A stretch of 16,018 bases of DNA, from contig JAMDBG010000062.1 in assembly GCA_023487865.1 (NCBI GenBank), positions 1 to 16,018 on the forward strand. Reading direction: 5' to 3'. Origin of the DNA: Deltaproteobacteria bacterium. GTDB taxonomy: Bacteria; Desulfobacterota; Syntrophia; Syntrophales; UBA5619. This document shows, piece by piece, positions 1-6,300 of this stretch (the first letter of the stretch is position 1; the number at the start of each line of letters is the position of its first letter). Position numbers and translations under genes: made by a program. The notes below the pieces were generated by a model that searched no databases, was not told the DNA's origin, and saw nothing but the letters and a program-made list of their open reading frames with translations.

Positions 1-55
1 ACCCGCAAAGACCTCTTCGGTCTCCATACGGGGATCAAGACCGAGTATATCCATC
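1..55 (+). repeat. Inverted 55-base copy of an internal leuA segment
   Basis: These bases are an exact reverse complement of positions 2228-2282 inside leuA. Read on the plus strand they encode LeuA residues 253-270 (TRKDLFGLHTGIKTEYIH). Identity stops at base 56 and the sequence after that is unrelated. The match begins at the first base of the window, so it could extend further left outside it. Nothing here is an intact second leuA. It could be the 3' side of an inverted duplication, a recombination scar, or an assembly join. A match of exactly 55 bases at a sequence end is what a de Bruijn graph built with k=55 would leave. The match is seen directly; the origin is inference. Confidence 0.9.
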
Positions 56-157
56 CGGCAGCGGAGCGATGATGATCAGGGTCGGAAAAAGATCCTGGGC
101 CCCGGTGAAACCCCATAGCCTCGCCGCGCCTCGCACTCCCGAATCGCACCGCACCCT

Positions 158-1417
158 TTACAACTGCTCCGGCCCGGCAAGACGGCCGGCAACGGCCGTC
201 GCCGCTGCTACTGCCGGACCCGCGAGATAGACTTCGCTCCCCGGATGCCCCATCCGCCCGACGAAATTCCGGTTCGTCGTCGCGACCGACCGCTCCCCCT
301 TCGCGAGGATCCCCATGTAGCCTCCCAGGCAGGGGCCGCAGGTCGGCAGGCTGATCACCCCGCCCGCGTCGAGGAAGATATCGAAGAGCCCCTCCCGCAG
401 CGCCTGACGGTAGATCGCCGGTGTCGCGGGGATGACGATGAGACGGTAGTTGGGAGCGATGTGCCGCCCCTTTAGGACCTCCGCCGCCACACGCAGATCC
501 TCGATCCGGCCGTTCGTGCAGGAGCCGATGATTGACTGATCGATCCGGACGTCCCCGACCTCGCTGATCCCCCTCGCGTTGGAGGGGAGATGGGGGAAGG
601 AGACCTGGGGCTCGAGCTTCGCCACATCGATGTCGATGACCGAATGGTAAACGGCGTCGGGATCGGAGGTGTAAAATGCATATTTGCGCTCGGCCCTCCC
701 CTTGACGTAGGCCTCGGTCACCGCGTCGGGGATGAAGATCCCGTTTTTCGCGCCCGCTTCGACCGCCATGTTCGCCATCGTCAGGCGGTCGGCCATGGTC
801 AGCCCGCGGACGGTTTCGCCGGTGAACTCCATCGCCCGGTAGAGGGCGCCGTCGACGCCAATCCTGCCGATCGTATGGAGGATCAGGTCCTTTCCCGAAA
901 CCCAGGGGCGCCTTTTGCCGTGATAGACGAATTTCATCGTCTCGGGCACCTTGAACCAGAGCTCGCCCGTCATCATCGCCGCGGCCAGATCGGTGCTCCC
1001 GACGCCGGTGGCGAAGGCCCCCACCGCCCCGTAGGTGCACGTGTGGCTGTCGGCACCGGCAACAAGGTCCCCGGGAACCACGATCCCCTTCTCCGGAAGG
1101 AGGGCATGCTCAACCCCCGCCTCGCCGACGTCGTAGTAATGGGTGATTTTCTGCTCGAGGGCAAAGTCCCGCATGAGCTTGCACTGCTCGGCCGAATCGA
1201 TATCCTTATTCGGGGCAAAGTGGTCTGCGACGAGGACGACCTTTTCCCGGTCGAACACCTTGCCGCCGCCCGCCTTCCGGAACGCATCGATGGCGATGGG
1301 GGCCGTGATGTCGTTACCCAGGGCGATGTCCGCCCGCGCGTTGAGCAGCATCCCGGGTCGGACCTCGTCGAGCCTCGCATGCCGGCTGAGTATCTTTTCC
1401 GTTATGGTCATTCCCAT
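158..1417 (-). CDS. leuC: 3-isopropylmalate dehydratase large subunit (LeuC, short type)
   Basis: This is the large subunit of isopropylmalate isomerase, which interconverts 2- and 3-isopropylmalate in leucine biosynthesis with a [4Fe-4S] cluster and a small LeuD subunit, in the cytoplasm. The aconitase-family cluster ligands are visible: Cys300 in IGSCTNGR and Cys360/Cys363 in PTCGPCLGG. GADSHTCTYGA and the C-terminal ATTNRNFVGRMG motif are also present. At 419 residues it belongs to the shorter archaeal/HacA-like LeuC type rather than the roughly 466-residue E. coli form. The start at 1417 is chosen because AAGGAG at 1432-1427 lies 9 bases upstream. An upstream in-frame ATG at 1435 overlaps that ribosome site, and the ATG at 1411 is a second possibility. 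It follows leuA in the same direction with a 76-base gap. LeuD would be expected next but is not in the 157 bases left. A homoaconitase-type role is possible, but leuA context argues for leucine. Confidence 0.93.
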   Translation of the reverse strand: MGMTITEKILSRHARLDEVRPGMLLNARADIALGNDITAPIAIDAFRKAGGGKVFDREKVVLVADHFAPNKDIDSAEQCKLMRDFALEQKITHYYDVGEAGVEHALLPEKGIVVPGDLVAGADSHTCTYGAVGAFATGVGSTDLAAAMMTGELWFKVPETMKFVYHGKRRPWVSGKDLILHTIGRIGVDGALYRAMEFTGETVRGLTMADRLTMANMAVEAGAKNGIFIPDAVTEAYVKGRAERKYAFYTSDPDAVYHSVIDIDVAKLEPQVSFPHLPSNARGISEVGDVRIDQSIIGSCTNGRIEDLRVAAEVLKGRHIAPNYRLIVIPATPAIYRQALREGLFDIFLDAGGVISLPTCGPCLGGYMGILAKGERSVATTNRNFVGRMGHPGSEVYLAGPAVAAATAVAGRLAGPEQL

Positions 1418-1441
1418 GTCTTCCTTCTCCTTCATTCATTC

Positions 1442-1482
1442 AAAAATCTCGGTAACGCAAGGCGTTTGCCCTTCCTTACCGA
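1442..1482 (-). terminator. Terminator-like hairpin between leuA and leuC
   Basis: On the minus strand, TCGGTAA (1482-1476) pairs with TTACCGA (1455-1449), and the interior adds a partly paired AAGGGC/GCCTT around an AAAC loop. GA and then five T residues (1446-1442) follow. This has the form of a weak intrinsic terminator or an mRNA-processing hairpin inside the leu operon, between the leuA stop and the leuC ribosome site. The imperfect upper stem and short T-run suggest partial termination at most. Confidence 0.5.
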
Positions 1483-1493
1483 AACTTTCCCAT

Positions 1494-3038
1494 TTATGCA
1501 ACCTTGACCTTTTTGATATCCTTGCTCAGCCACTCCAGGCGGTTCAGGGCGTTGATGTACGCCTTGGCCGACGCGACCAGGATGTCGGGATGGGCCCCCC
1601 GCCCGACGGCGGAACGGCCGTCGAACTTGAGCTGGACCGTTACCTCCCCCTGCGCATCGGTCCCGCCGGTAATGGCGTTGACGGCAAATTTCAGAAGCGG
1701 ATAGTTGGTCTTCGTGATCTTCCGGATCGCCGCAAAGGTGGCGTCGACCGGCCCGACGCCGAAACCGGCCTCCTGGACCATCTGCCCGTCCACCTCCATC
1801 TGCATCGTCGCCGTCGGCACTGCGGCATTCCCGCTCACCACATTGAGATAGAGGAAGCGGTACTTTTCCTCGTGCCGGGAAGACTCTTCATAGACGATCG
1901 CCTCGAGATCCTCGTCGAAGACCTCCTTCTTTATGTCGGCCAGTTCCTTGAAACGGACAAAGATCTTGTTGATCTCCGCATCGGTCAGGGCATATCCCAT
2001 CTCCTTCAGCCGGTTGGCGATGGCATGGCGCCCCGAATGTTTCCCAAGGACGATGTGCGTATCCGAGATGCCGACGGACTGGGGGGTCATGATTTCATAC
2101 GTGATCTTCTCCTTGATCAGGCCGTCCTGGTGGATGCCCGACTCGTGGGCAAAGGCGTTGGCGCCGACGATCGCCTTGTTCGGCTGGACGGTGATGCCCG
2201 TGATCTGTGTCAGGAGGCGCGATGCCTGATGGATATACTCGGTCTTGATCCCCGTATGGAGACCGAAGAGGTCTTTGCGGGTCTTGACGGCCATGACGAC
2301 CTCCTCCATCGCGCTGTTCCCCGCTCTCTCCCCGATCCCGTTGATGGTGCATTCCACCTGGCGCGCCCCGTTCTTCACGGCGGCCAGCGCGTTGGCCGTG
2401 GCCAGACCCAGATCGTTATGGCAGTGGACCGAGATGACCGCTTGGCGGATGTTCGGCACCCGCGAGAAGAGCGTCGCGATGAGGTCGCCGAACTCCTCCG
2501 GAATGGCATAACCCACCGTGTCCGGGATGTTGACCGTTGTCGCACCCACGGCAATGACCGCCTCGACCATCTCGCAGAGATACCCCCTGTCGCTCCGGGT
2601 CGCGTCCATCGGGGAGAACTCTACATTCTTCGTATAGCCGCAGGCATGGGCGACTGCCGCAACGGCCTCCTTGAGGACTTCGGCGCGTGTCTTCCTAAGC
2701 TGGTATTTAAGGTGGATGTCCGACGACGAGATGAAGGTGTGGATCCTGGGCGCTGCCGCGGAGGCGATGGCCTCCCAGGCGCGTTCGATGTCGACCGCAT
2801 TTGCCCGGGCAAGCGCCGCGATCTGACAGCCCCGGATCTCCCGGGCGATCTGTTGCACGGATGCAAAGTCGCCGTCCGAGGCCACCGGAAACCCGGCCTC
2901 GATGATATCCACACCCATTTTTTCGAGCTGGCGGGCGATCCGCAGCTTTTCGTCCGGGTTCATGCTCGCCCCTGGCGATTGTTCGCCGTCCCGCAGTGTC
3001 GTGTCAAAGATAAAAACCCTCTCTCCCGTTGCCTCCAT
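1494..3038 (-). CDS. leuA: 2-isopropylmalate synthase (LeuA)
   Basis: LeuA condenses acetyl-CoA with 2-oxoisovalerate, the first committed step of leucine synthesis. The 514-residue length is typical. The HMGL-like TIM barrel carries DTTLRDGEQSPG (12-23), the metal-binding HCHND (205-209) and the GIGERAGN loop (234-241). Residues from about 390 form the C-terminal LeuA dimer domain that binds leucine for feedback inhibition. The longer insert-bearing alternative, homocitrate synthase, fits less well because leuC follows. The ATG at 3038 has AAGGAG at 3050-3045, 6 bases upstream. The gene is preceded by a leucine-rich leader peptide and an intrinsic terminator only 20 bases upstream of the start, so transcription attenuation by leucine supply is likely. 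Codons 253-270 are duplicated in inverted form at bases 1-55. Confidence 0.96.
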   Translation of the reverse strand: MEATGERVFIFDTTLRDGEQSPGASMNPDEKLRIARQLEKMGVDIIEAGFPVASDGDFASVQQIAREIRGCQIAALARANAVDIERAWEAIASAAAPRIHTFISSSDIHLKYQLRKTRAEVLKEAVAAVAHACGYTKNVEFSPMDATRSDRGYLCEMVEAVIAVGATTVNIPDTVGYAIPEEFGDLIATLFSRVPNIRQAVISVHCHNDLGLATANALAAVKNGARQVECTINGIGERAGNSAMEEVVMAVKTRKDLFGLHTGIKTEYIHQASRLLTQITGITVQPNKAIVGANAFAHESGIHQDGLIKEKITYEIMTPQSVGISDTHIVLGKHSGRHAIANRLKEMGYALTDAEINKIFVRFKELADIKKEVFDEDLEAIVYEESSRHEEKYRFLYLNVVSGNAAVPTATMQMEVDGQMVQEAGFGVGPVDATFAAIRKITKTNYPLLKFAVNAITGGTDAQGEVTVQLKFDGRSAVGRGAHPDILVASAKAYINALNRLEWLSKDIKKVKVA

Positions 3039-3057
3039 GGCTGACTCCTTTCATGAT

Positions 3058-3091
3058 AAAAAAAGGCCATGGGTTTGTCACCCATGGCCTT
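3058..3091 (-). terminator. Attenuator terminator of the leu operon
   Basis: A perfect 12-bp stem, AAGGCCATGGGT with ACCCATGGCCTT and a 5-base loop (3075-3079), is followed on the minus strand by seven T residues (3064-3058). It is a textbook Rho-independent terminator. It sits between the leader peptide stop (3117) and the leuA ribosome site (3050), with no complete larger gene upstream in the same transcript. This placement is that of an attenuator (3:4 stem) controlling leuA. A possible antiterminator pairing is the AGGCC of its 5' arm with GGCCT at 3178-3174, inside the leader's Leu codon block. That is only five base pairs and is inference. Confidence 0.88.
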
Positions 3092-3116
3092 CAGATTTTG
3101 ATCTTATGATCGGTTG

Positions 3117-3239
3117 TTACGGAAATCCTACAAACGACGGGCGGCACGTCCTGTTTGACAGGCAAAGAAGAGCGAGGCCCAAAAGATTGGACAGCAAAAG
3201 AAAATCGACGATGTTCGCTCTGGGTGCAGCCGCTGTCAT
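3117..3239 (-). CDS. leuL: leu operon leader peptide (LeuL-like)
   Basis: This 40-residue open reading frame starts at ATG 3239 and ends at TAA 3117. A GGGAGGGG ribosome site lies about 8 bases upstream. Codons 14-27 read LLLSNLLGLALLCL: nine leucine codons in fourteen, using CTT, TTG, CTG and CTC. Downstream of the run a hairpin can form (3157-3131), and then comes the terminator before leuA. This is the standard layout of a ribosome-mediated attenuator, where ribosome stalling at Leu codons under leucine starvation would prevent the terminator from forming. The promoter at 3314-3285 gives a leader of about 240 bases. The N-terminal dozen residues (MTAAAPRANIVD) are not leucine-rich, making this leader longer than the 28-residue enteric LeuL. 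The sequence pattern is direct; the regulatory role follows from the known class of attenuators. Confidence 0.85.
   Translation of the reverse strand: MTAAAPRANIVDFLLLSNLLGLALLCLSNRTCRPSFVGFP
3131..3157 (-). promoter_or_regulatory. Leader RNA hairpin after the Leu codon run
   Basis: On the minus strand CAAAC (3157-3153) pairs with GTTTG (3135-3131), and GACG (3150-3147) with CGTC (3139-3136), leaving a 2-base bulge and a 7-base loop. It begins two bases after the last Leu codon of the leader peptide (3161-3159). This is where the 1:2 pause or protector stem of a classical attenuator would sit. The pairing is seen; its role is inferred. Confidence 0.55.
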
Positions 3240-3284
3240 TTAAAAACCCCTCCCCCTCATCTCCGGTCCCGCCGGAAGGGTTGC

Positions 3285-3314
3285 ATTACTAAATCAATTC
3301 ACCGATCCTGTCAA
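3285..3314 (-). promoter_or_regulatory. Sigma-70 type promoter of the leu operon
   Basis: A perfect -35 box TTGACA lies at 3314-3309 on the minus strand. After 17-18 bases comes TAGTAA/AGTAAT (3291-3285) as the -10 region, which matches the consensus only moderately. Transcription would start near 3279, about 40 bases before the leader peptide ATG. The element lies between the terminator of the upstream gene (3360-3417) and the leader, where a leu promoter is needed. Confidence 0.7.
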
Positions 3315-3359
3315 GCCTTTTTTGCAGTACTTATTTGAAAAAAAGCAGAGGCAAAACGG

Positions 3360-3417
3360 AAAAGGGGGCATCATCCGGAAGGGGAGGAGGGCGCCTGGAC
3401 CTCCCGGATGACCCCCC
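3360..3417 (-). terminator. Rho-independent terminator of the Spy-like gene
   Basis: On the minus strand GGGGG plus CATCCGG (3416-3404 region) pairs with CCGGATG plus CCCCC (3376-3364 region) around a GC-rich loop. Four T residues (3363-3360) follow, and a further T-rich tract lies beyond. It lies 17 bases after the stop of the Spy/CpxP-like gene and before the leu promoter, so it separates the two transcripts. Confidence 0.7.
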
Positions 3418-3433
3418 TGTTGTATTTAACGGA

Positions 3434-3976
3434 TTACCATCTTCCCCGGCCCATGGCCCCGGGACCGCCGCCCTGCTGGCCGTATCCTCCGCAGGCGCCG
3501 GGCCCGAAACCGCTCATCATACCGCCCCCGTGCCTCGGTCCGTATCCGCGACCGGCCTTGAAGCCGGCAGCGAATGACTTCGCCTGTTCCTTCTGCTCCG
3601 GCGTCAGAACCTTCAATGACTCGAGACGAAATGCCGTCATCTTATCCTGCATCTGATCCCGCACCGACCTCATCTCCTTCTGGGCCGCCGTGATCTTTCC
3701 CTGATCCGGATTCGGCTCCAGCCAGAGTTTCTTCAGTTCATCCCTTTTGGTGAACATCTGTTCCCGGAGCGGCTTGACATCCTTGAAATGGGAATCCCGC
3801 AGCTCACTTAGCTTGGTCTTCTGATCCGCCGTCAGATTCAATTCTCCGAGTCCTCCGAAATCCCCCCGCCCGCAGGGTCCATAACCGGGCCCCCTCCCCG
3901 GGCCGAAGGCCAGGGCGGCGGTCGCGATGACTGCCGTAACGAGGAGTGCCATTATTGTTACCGTTACTTTCTTCAT
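3434..3976 (-). CDS. Spy/CpxP (ZraP-like) periplasmic LTXXQ protein
   Basis: This 180-residue protein is predicted to be periplasmic. Residues 1-23 are a signal peptide ending in ALA, and the mature chain starts with a Gly/Pro-rich segment. The family's two LTXXQ signatures are present, LTADQ (48-52) and LTPEQ (124-128), bracketing a mostly helical, charged core as in Spy, CpxP and ZraP. These proteins are envelope-stress chaperones, and ZraP also binds zinc. The tail from 140 is Gly/Met-rich with one His and one Cys, so metal binding is possible but not shown. The ATG at 3976 is chosen because it is followed directly by the signal peptide and preceded by GGAG 9 bases away. An upstream ATG at 4105 would add 43 unlikely residues and include the promoter. 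It is divergent from a sensor kinase and sigma-54 regulator, and has its own sigma-54 promoter, as E. coli zraP does. Confidence 0.88.
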   Translation of the reverse strand: MKKVTVTIMALLVTAVIATAALAFGPGRGPGYGPCGRGDFGGLGELNLTADQKTKLSELRDSHFKDVKPLREQMFTKRDELKKLWLEPNPDQGKITAAQKEMRSVRDQMQDKMTAFRLESLKVLTPEQKEQAKSFAAGFKAGRGYGPRHGGGMMSGFGPGACGGYGQQGGGPGAMGRGRW

Positions 3977-4034
3977 GATCTGTTCTCCTTCTGTGGTTTT
4001 TGAGAATGTATCTTCCCGTTTGGCTGTCTCATAG

Positions 4035-4050
4035 AGCAACAGTTGTGCCA
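4035..4050 (-). promoter_or_regulatory. Sigma-54 promoter of the Spy-like gene
   Basis: On the minus strand the sequence reads TGGCACAACTGTTGCT. It matches the -24/-12 consensus (TGGCAC, five bases, TTGCW), with GG at 4049-4048 and GC at 4037-4036 separated by exactly 10 bases. Transcription would begin about 12 bases further, near 4024, leaving a leader of roughly 48 bases before the ATG at 3976. The neighbouring response regulator carries the GAFTGA loop needed to activate sigma-54 polymerase, which supports a functional link. Confidence 0.85.
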
Positions 4051-4084
4051 GGATGGCTGCACGGCTTTTATCCCTTTGAAAAGA

Positions 4085-4104
4085 TGCCGATAAAAAAGTC
4101 GGCA
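4085..4104. promoter_or_regulatory. Inverted repeat upstream of the sigma-54 promoter
   Basis: TGCCGA (4085-4090) and TCGGCA (4099-4104) form a perfect 6-8-6 inverted repeat with an A-rich spacer. It ends about 35 bases upstream of the -24 element. It may be a regulator or bending-protein site, though sigma-54 activator sites usually lie about 100 bases or more upstream of the start. It could equally be chance. Confidence 0.35.
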
Positions 4105-4547
4105 AAGGAATCCAGCCGGTGCTGTCAAACTATAAAGGACCAGAGGGAAGAGACGAAAATCCTTTGGGATCATTGCTCTTTTATCCATCGCCGGGACGAA
4201 TGAGGATTCACAATTCATCATCTAGGCTTTTTTATAACTGCCTATAAAATGACGTATACTTATACTTGCCCATTCCCATGGCTGTACTGTTTCACCTCTC
4301 TGCAGAAAAACAGATGGATAATTAGTATCCACATGTGGTATCCAGTTGATCAAAATGTATCCGGAAAGATAAGTGGGGCAGCAGTGCAAAAGACAGAGAA
4401 AAAGGGAATGGATTCTTGTCACTGGCGATGAGCCGTTTCACTCCGGAACGGATATTGTAATACTCCCCGACACGTTCGGGAAACTTCGGGATGCCCATTC
4501 GGTCAGGCAGAGGCCGTCGAAAAGTCAGGATGCCGGAAGAGACGACA
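4105..4547. other. AT-rich divergent intergenic region
   Basis: This gap between the Spy-like gene's promoter and the sensor kinase start has lower GC than the coding DNA around it. It holds several small symmetric elements: GGATA-5-TATCC near 4316-4330, the 10-base palindrome CCACATGTGG near 4329-4338, and GTATA-2-TATAC near 4254-4265. Any of these could be response-regulator sites. No convincing -24/-12 element was found on the plus strand for the kinase gene, and only a weak TATAAAAT-like -10 near 4243-4250. Short open frames here have no ribosome sites or family features. Confidence 0.5.
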
Positions 4548-6281
4548 ATGAGGAGAAAAAACAGGAGAAGCGAGCAGCTCTGGGCGGTGATCCCGCCCTG
4601 GCTGATCATCGGCGCGGTCGTGATCCTCGTGCCGCTCTTCCTCTTCATGACGCTGGAGAACATAAGCCGGCAGGAGGAGCAGACGACCCGCCTCCTCGTG
4701 GAGAAGGGGGCGGCCCTGATCCGCTCCTTCGAGGCAGGCGCCCGGACAGGAATCGGCCTTCATTGGGGCGGCTTCCAGCTTCAGAAGCTCCTCATGGAGA
4801 CGGCCCGGGAGCCGGACATCGATTACCTGATCGTCACGGACGTCCAGGGGACGATCCTTGCCGACAGCGACCCCTCACGGCTCGGCATGGGTTACGGTCT
4901 TGATCTCGATCTGCCGAAGATCGCCCAAACGGAAACGCTCGCTTGGCGCCGGGTTCCGAACAGCGAGGGGGCCGACACGTTTGAAATTTACCGGCGGTTC
5001 GCACCGACGGGCGGCCCCCTTCCCGGGTTTCCCGATCCGATGCTCATGGCGCCCGGTCCACCGGATACGGGAAACCCGGGTTTCGTCATCTTCGTCGGAC
5101 TGGATATGGGGCCGATTCTGGCCGCCCATGAGGAGGACAAGCGCCGCACGATCTGGATGGCCGTCGTTTTCCTCCTCATCGGTTTTGCGGGGATCGTATC
5201 CCTCCTTTTGGCCCAGGGCTACCGCGCCGCACGGAGCTCTCTCTCACGGATCAAGGCCTTTTCCGACAGCCTGGTGGAGAATATGCCCATCGGTCTGGCC
5301 GCCTTCGACGGTTCGGGGACTCTGACCGCCTTCAACCAGACGGCGGAAACCCTCTTCAACCGGAAGGCAGGAGAGGTCCTGGGAAAAGCGGCCGGCGATG
5401 TCCTCCCCGGGAGCCTTCGGGAGATCTTCCTTGAGCTCACCGTCCAGCGGCGGATCATCGAACGGGAGATCGAATGCCCTATCGCCGAGGACCGGTCGCT
5501 TCCGCTGGAGGTGATCGCGACCACGCTCGCGGAGGATGACGGCGCCTTTCTCGGTTATGTCATCCTCTTTCGGGACATGACGGAGGTGCGCCGCCTCCAG
5601 CAGGAGATCGCCCGGAGCCGGCGCCTCGCCTCCCTGGGGAGCCTCGCCGCCGGCGTCGCCCACGAGATCCGGAACCCGCTCAGTTCGCTCAAGGGGTTCG
5701 CCACCTATTTCCGGGAGCGCTATCGGGACAACCCTCCCGACCGGGAAACCGCCGAGGTGATGATCGCCGAGGTGGATCGGTTGAACCGCGTCATCGGCCA
5801 GCTTCTGGAATTCGCCCGGCCGATGGCGATGACGCTGGTCCCGACTTCGCTTCCAGCGGTCATCCGCCACTCTCTGAAAATGGTCGAAGGCCAGGGAAAG
5901 GAAAAACAGATCGGCATCGAAACCGTACTCCCGCCCGAGATTGGAGAGATCCCCCTGGACGCCGACCGGATCAGTCAGGTCTTCATGAACCTTTTCCTGA
6001 ACGCCTTCGCGGCCATGGAAACGGGCGGAACCCTCCGCGTGTCGGTTGCCCGGCAGGACGAACGGATGATCCGGATCTCGGTTTCCGATACGGGCGCCGG
6101 CATCCGGAAGGAGGACCTTCCCCGGGTCTTTGATCCCTACTTCACGACGAAACCGTCGGGGACCGGTCTCGGACTCCCCATCGTCCAGAAGATCGTCGAG
6201 GCGCACGGCGGGGAGATTTTGCTGACGAGCGAGCCGGGACGGGGAACGACGGCGACGGTCCTGTTGCCGGCGCAGTCATGA
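4548..6281 (+). CDS. ZraS/NtrB-like membrane sensor histidine kinase with PAS domain
   Basis: This 577-residue sensor kinase would sense an envelope signal and phosphorylate the response regulator encoded 19 bases downstream. A first membrane helix spans about 11-35. An extracytoplasmic domain of roughly 165 residues with a Pro/Gly-rich stretch (about 152-175) follows, then a second helix at about 200-224. A PAS domain is at about 241-346. The HisKA H-box VAHEIRNPLSSL has the phosphorylated histidine at 372. The ATPase domain has the N-box NLFLNAFAAM (about 481-490), DTGAGI (514-519) and GTGLGL (538-543), so it looks catalytically intact. The start at 4548 is chosen for GGAAGAG 6 bases upstream; ATGs at 4491 and 4530 are in frame. 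Its divergent Spy-like neighbour and sigma-54 partner match the ZraPSR arrangement, but the input signal, such as zinc or misfolded protein, cannot be read from sequence. Confidence 0.92.
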   Translation: MRRKNRRSEQLWAVIPPWLIIGAVVILVPLFLFMTLENISRQEEQTTRLLVEKGAALIRSFEAGARTGIGLHWGGFQLQKLLMETAREPDIDYLIVTDVQGTILADSDPSRLGMGYGLDLDLPKIAQTETLAWRRVPNSEGADTFEIYRRFAPTGGPLPGFPDPMLMAPGPPDTGNPGFVIFVGLDMGPILAAHEEDKRRTIWMAVVFLLIGFAGIVSLLLAQGYRAARSSLSRIKAFSDSLVENMPIGLAAFDGSGTLTAFNQTAETLFNRKAGEVLGKAAGDVLPGSLREIFLELTVQRRIIEREIECPIAEDRSLPLEVIATTLAEDDGAFLGYVILFRDMTEVRRLQQEIARSRRLASLGSLAAGVAHEIRNPLSSLKGFATYFRERYRDNPPDRETAEVMIAEVDRLNRVIGQLLEFARPMAMTLVPTSLPAVIRHSLKMVEGQGKEKQIGIETVLPPEIGEIPLDADRISQVFMNLFLNAFAAMETGGTLRVSVARQDERMIRISVSDTGAGIRKEDLPRVFDPYFTTKPSGTGLGLPIVQKIVEAHGGEILLTSEPGRGTTATVLLPAQS

Positions 6282-6300
6282 GTGAAAGGACGAACAACGG

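Noticed and set aside
590..1507. 305-codon plus-strand frame opposite leuC, and similar long antisense frames over leuA, the kinase, the phosphohydrolase and the AOR pair
   Set aside because: They lie wholly opposite confident genes. High GC at third codon positions creates long open antisense frames, and the translations are Arg/Gly/Asp-rich with no family motifs.
3039..3285. T-box or leucine riboswitch in the leuA leader
   Set aside because: I saw no T-box core motif; the Leu-rich translated frame before the terminator explains the leader better.
3977..4105. Longer start for the Spy-like protein (43 extra residues)
   Set aside because: It would bury the signal peptide in the interior and place the sigma-54 promoter within the coding sequence; the ATG at 3976 has a good ribosome site.
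4249..4431. 60-codon frame in the divergent region
   Set aside because: No ribosome site, aromatic- and Cys-rich translation with no recognisable feature, and it overlaps probable regulatory elements.
4498..4516. Plus-strand sigma-54 promoter for the kinase gene (GG-N10-GC at 4501-4514)
   Set aside because: Only the two dinucleotides match; the surrounding TGGCAC and TTGC elements are absent.
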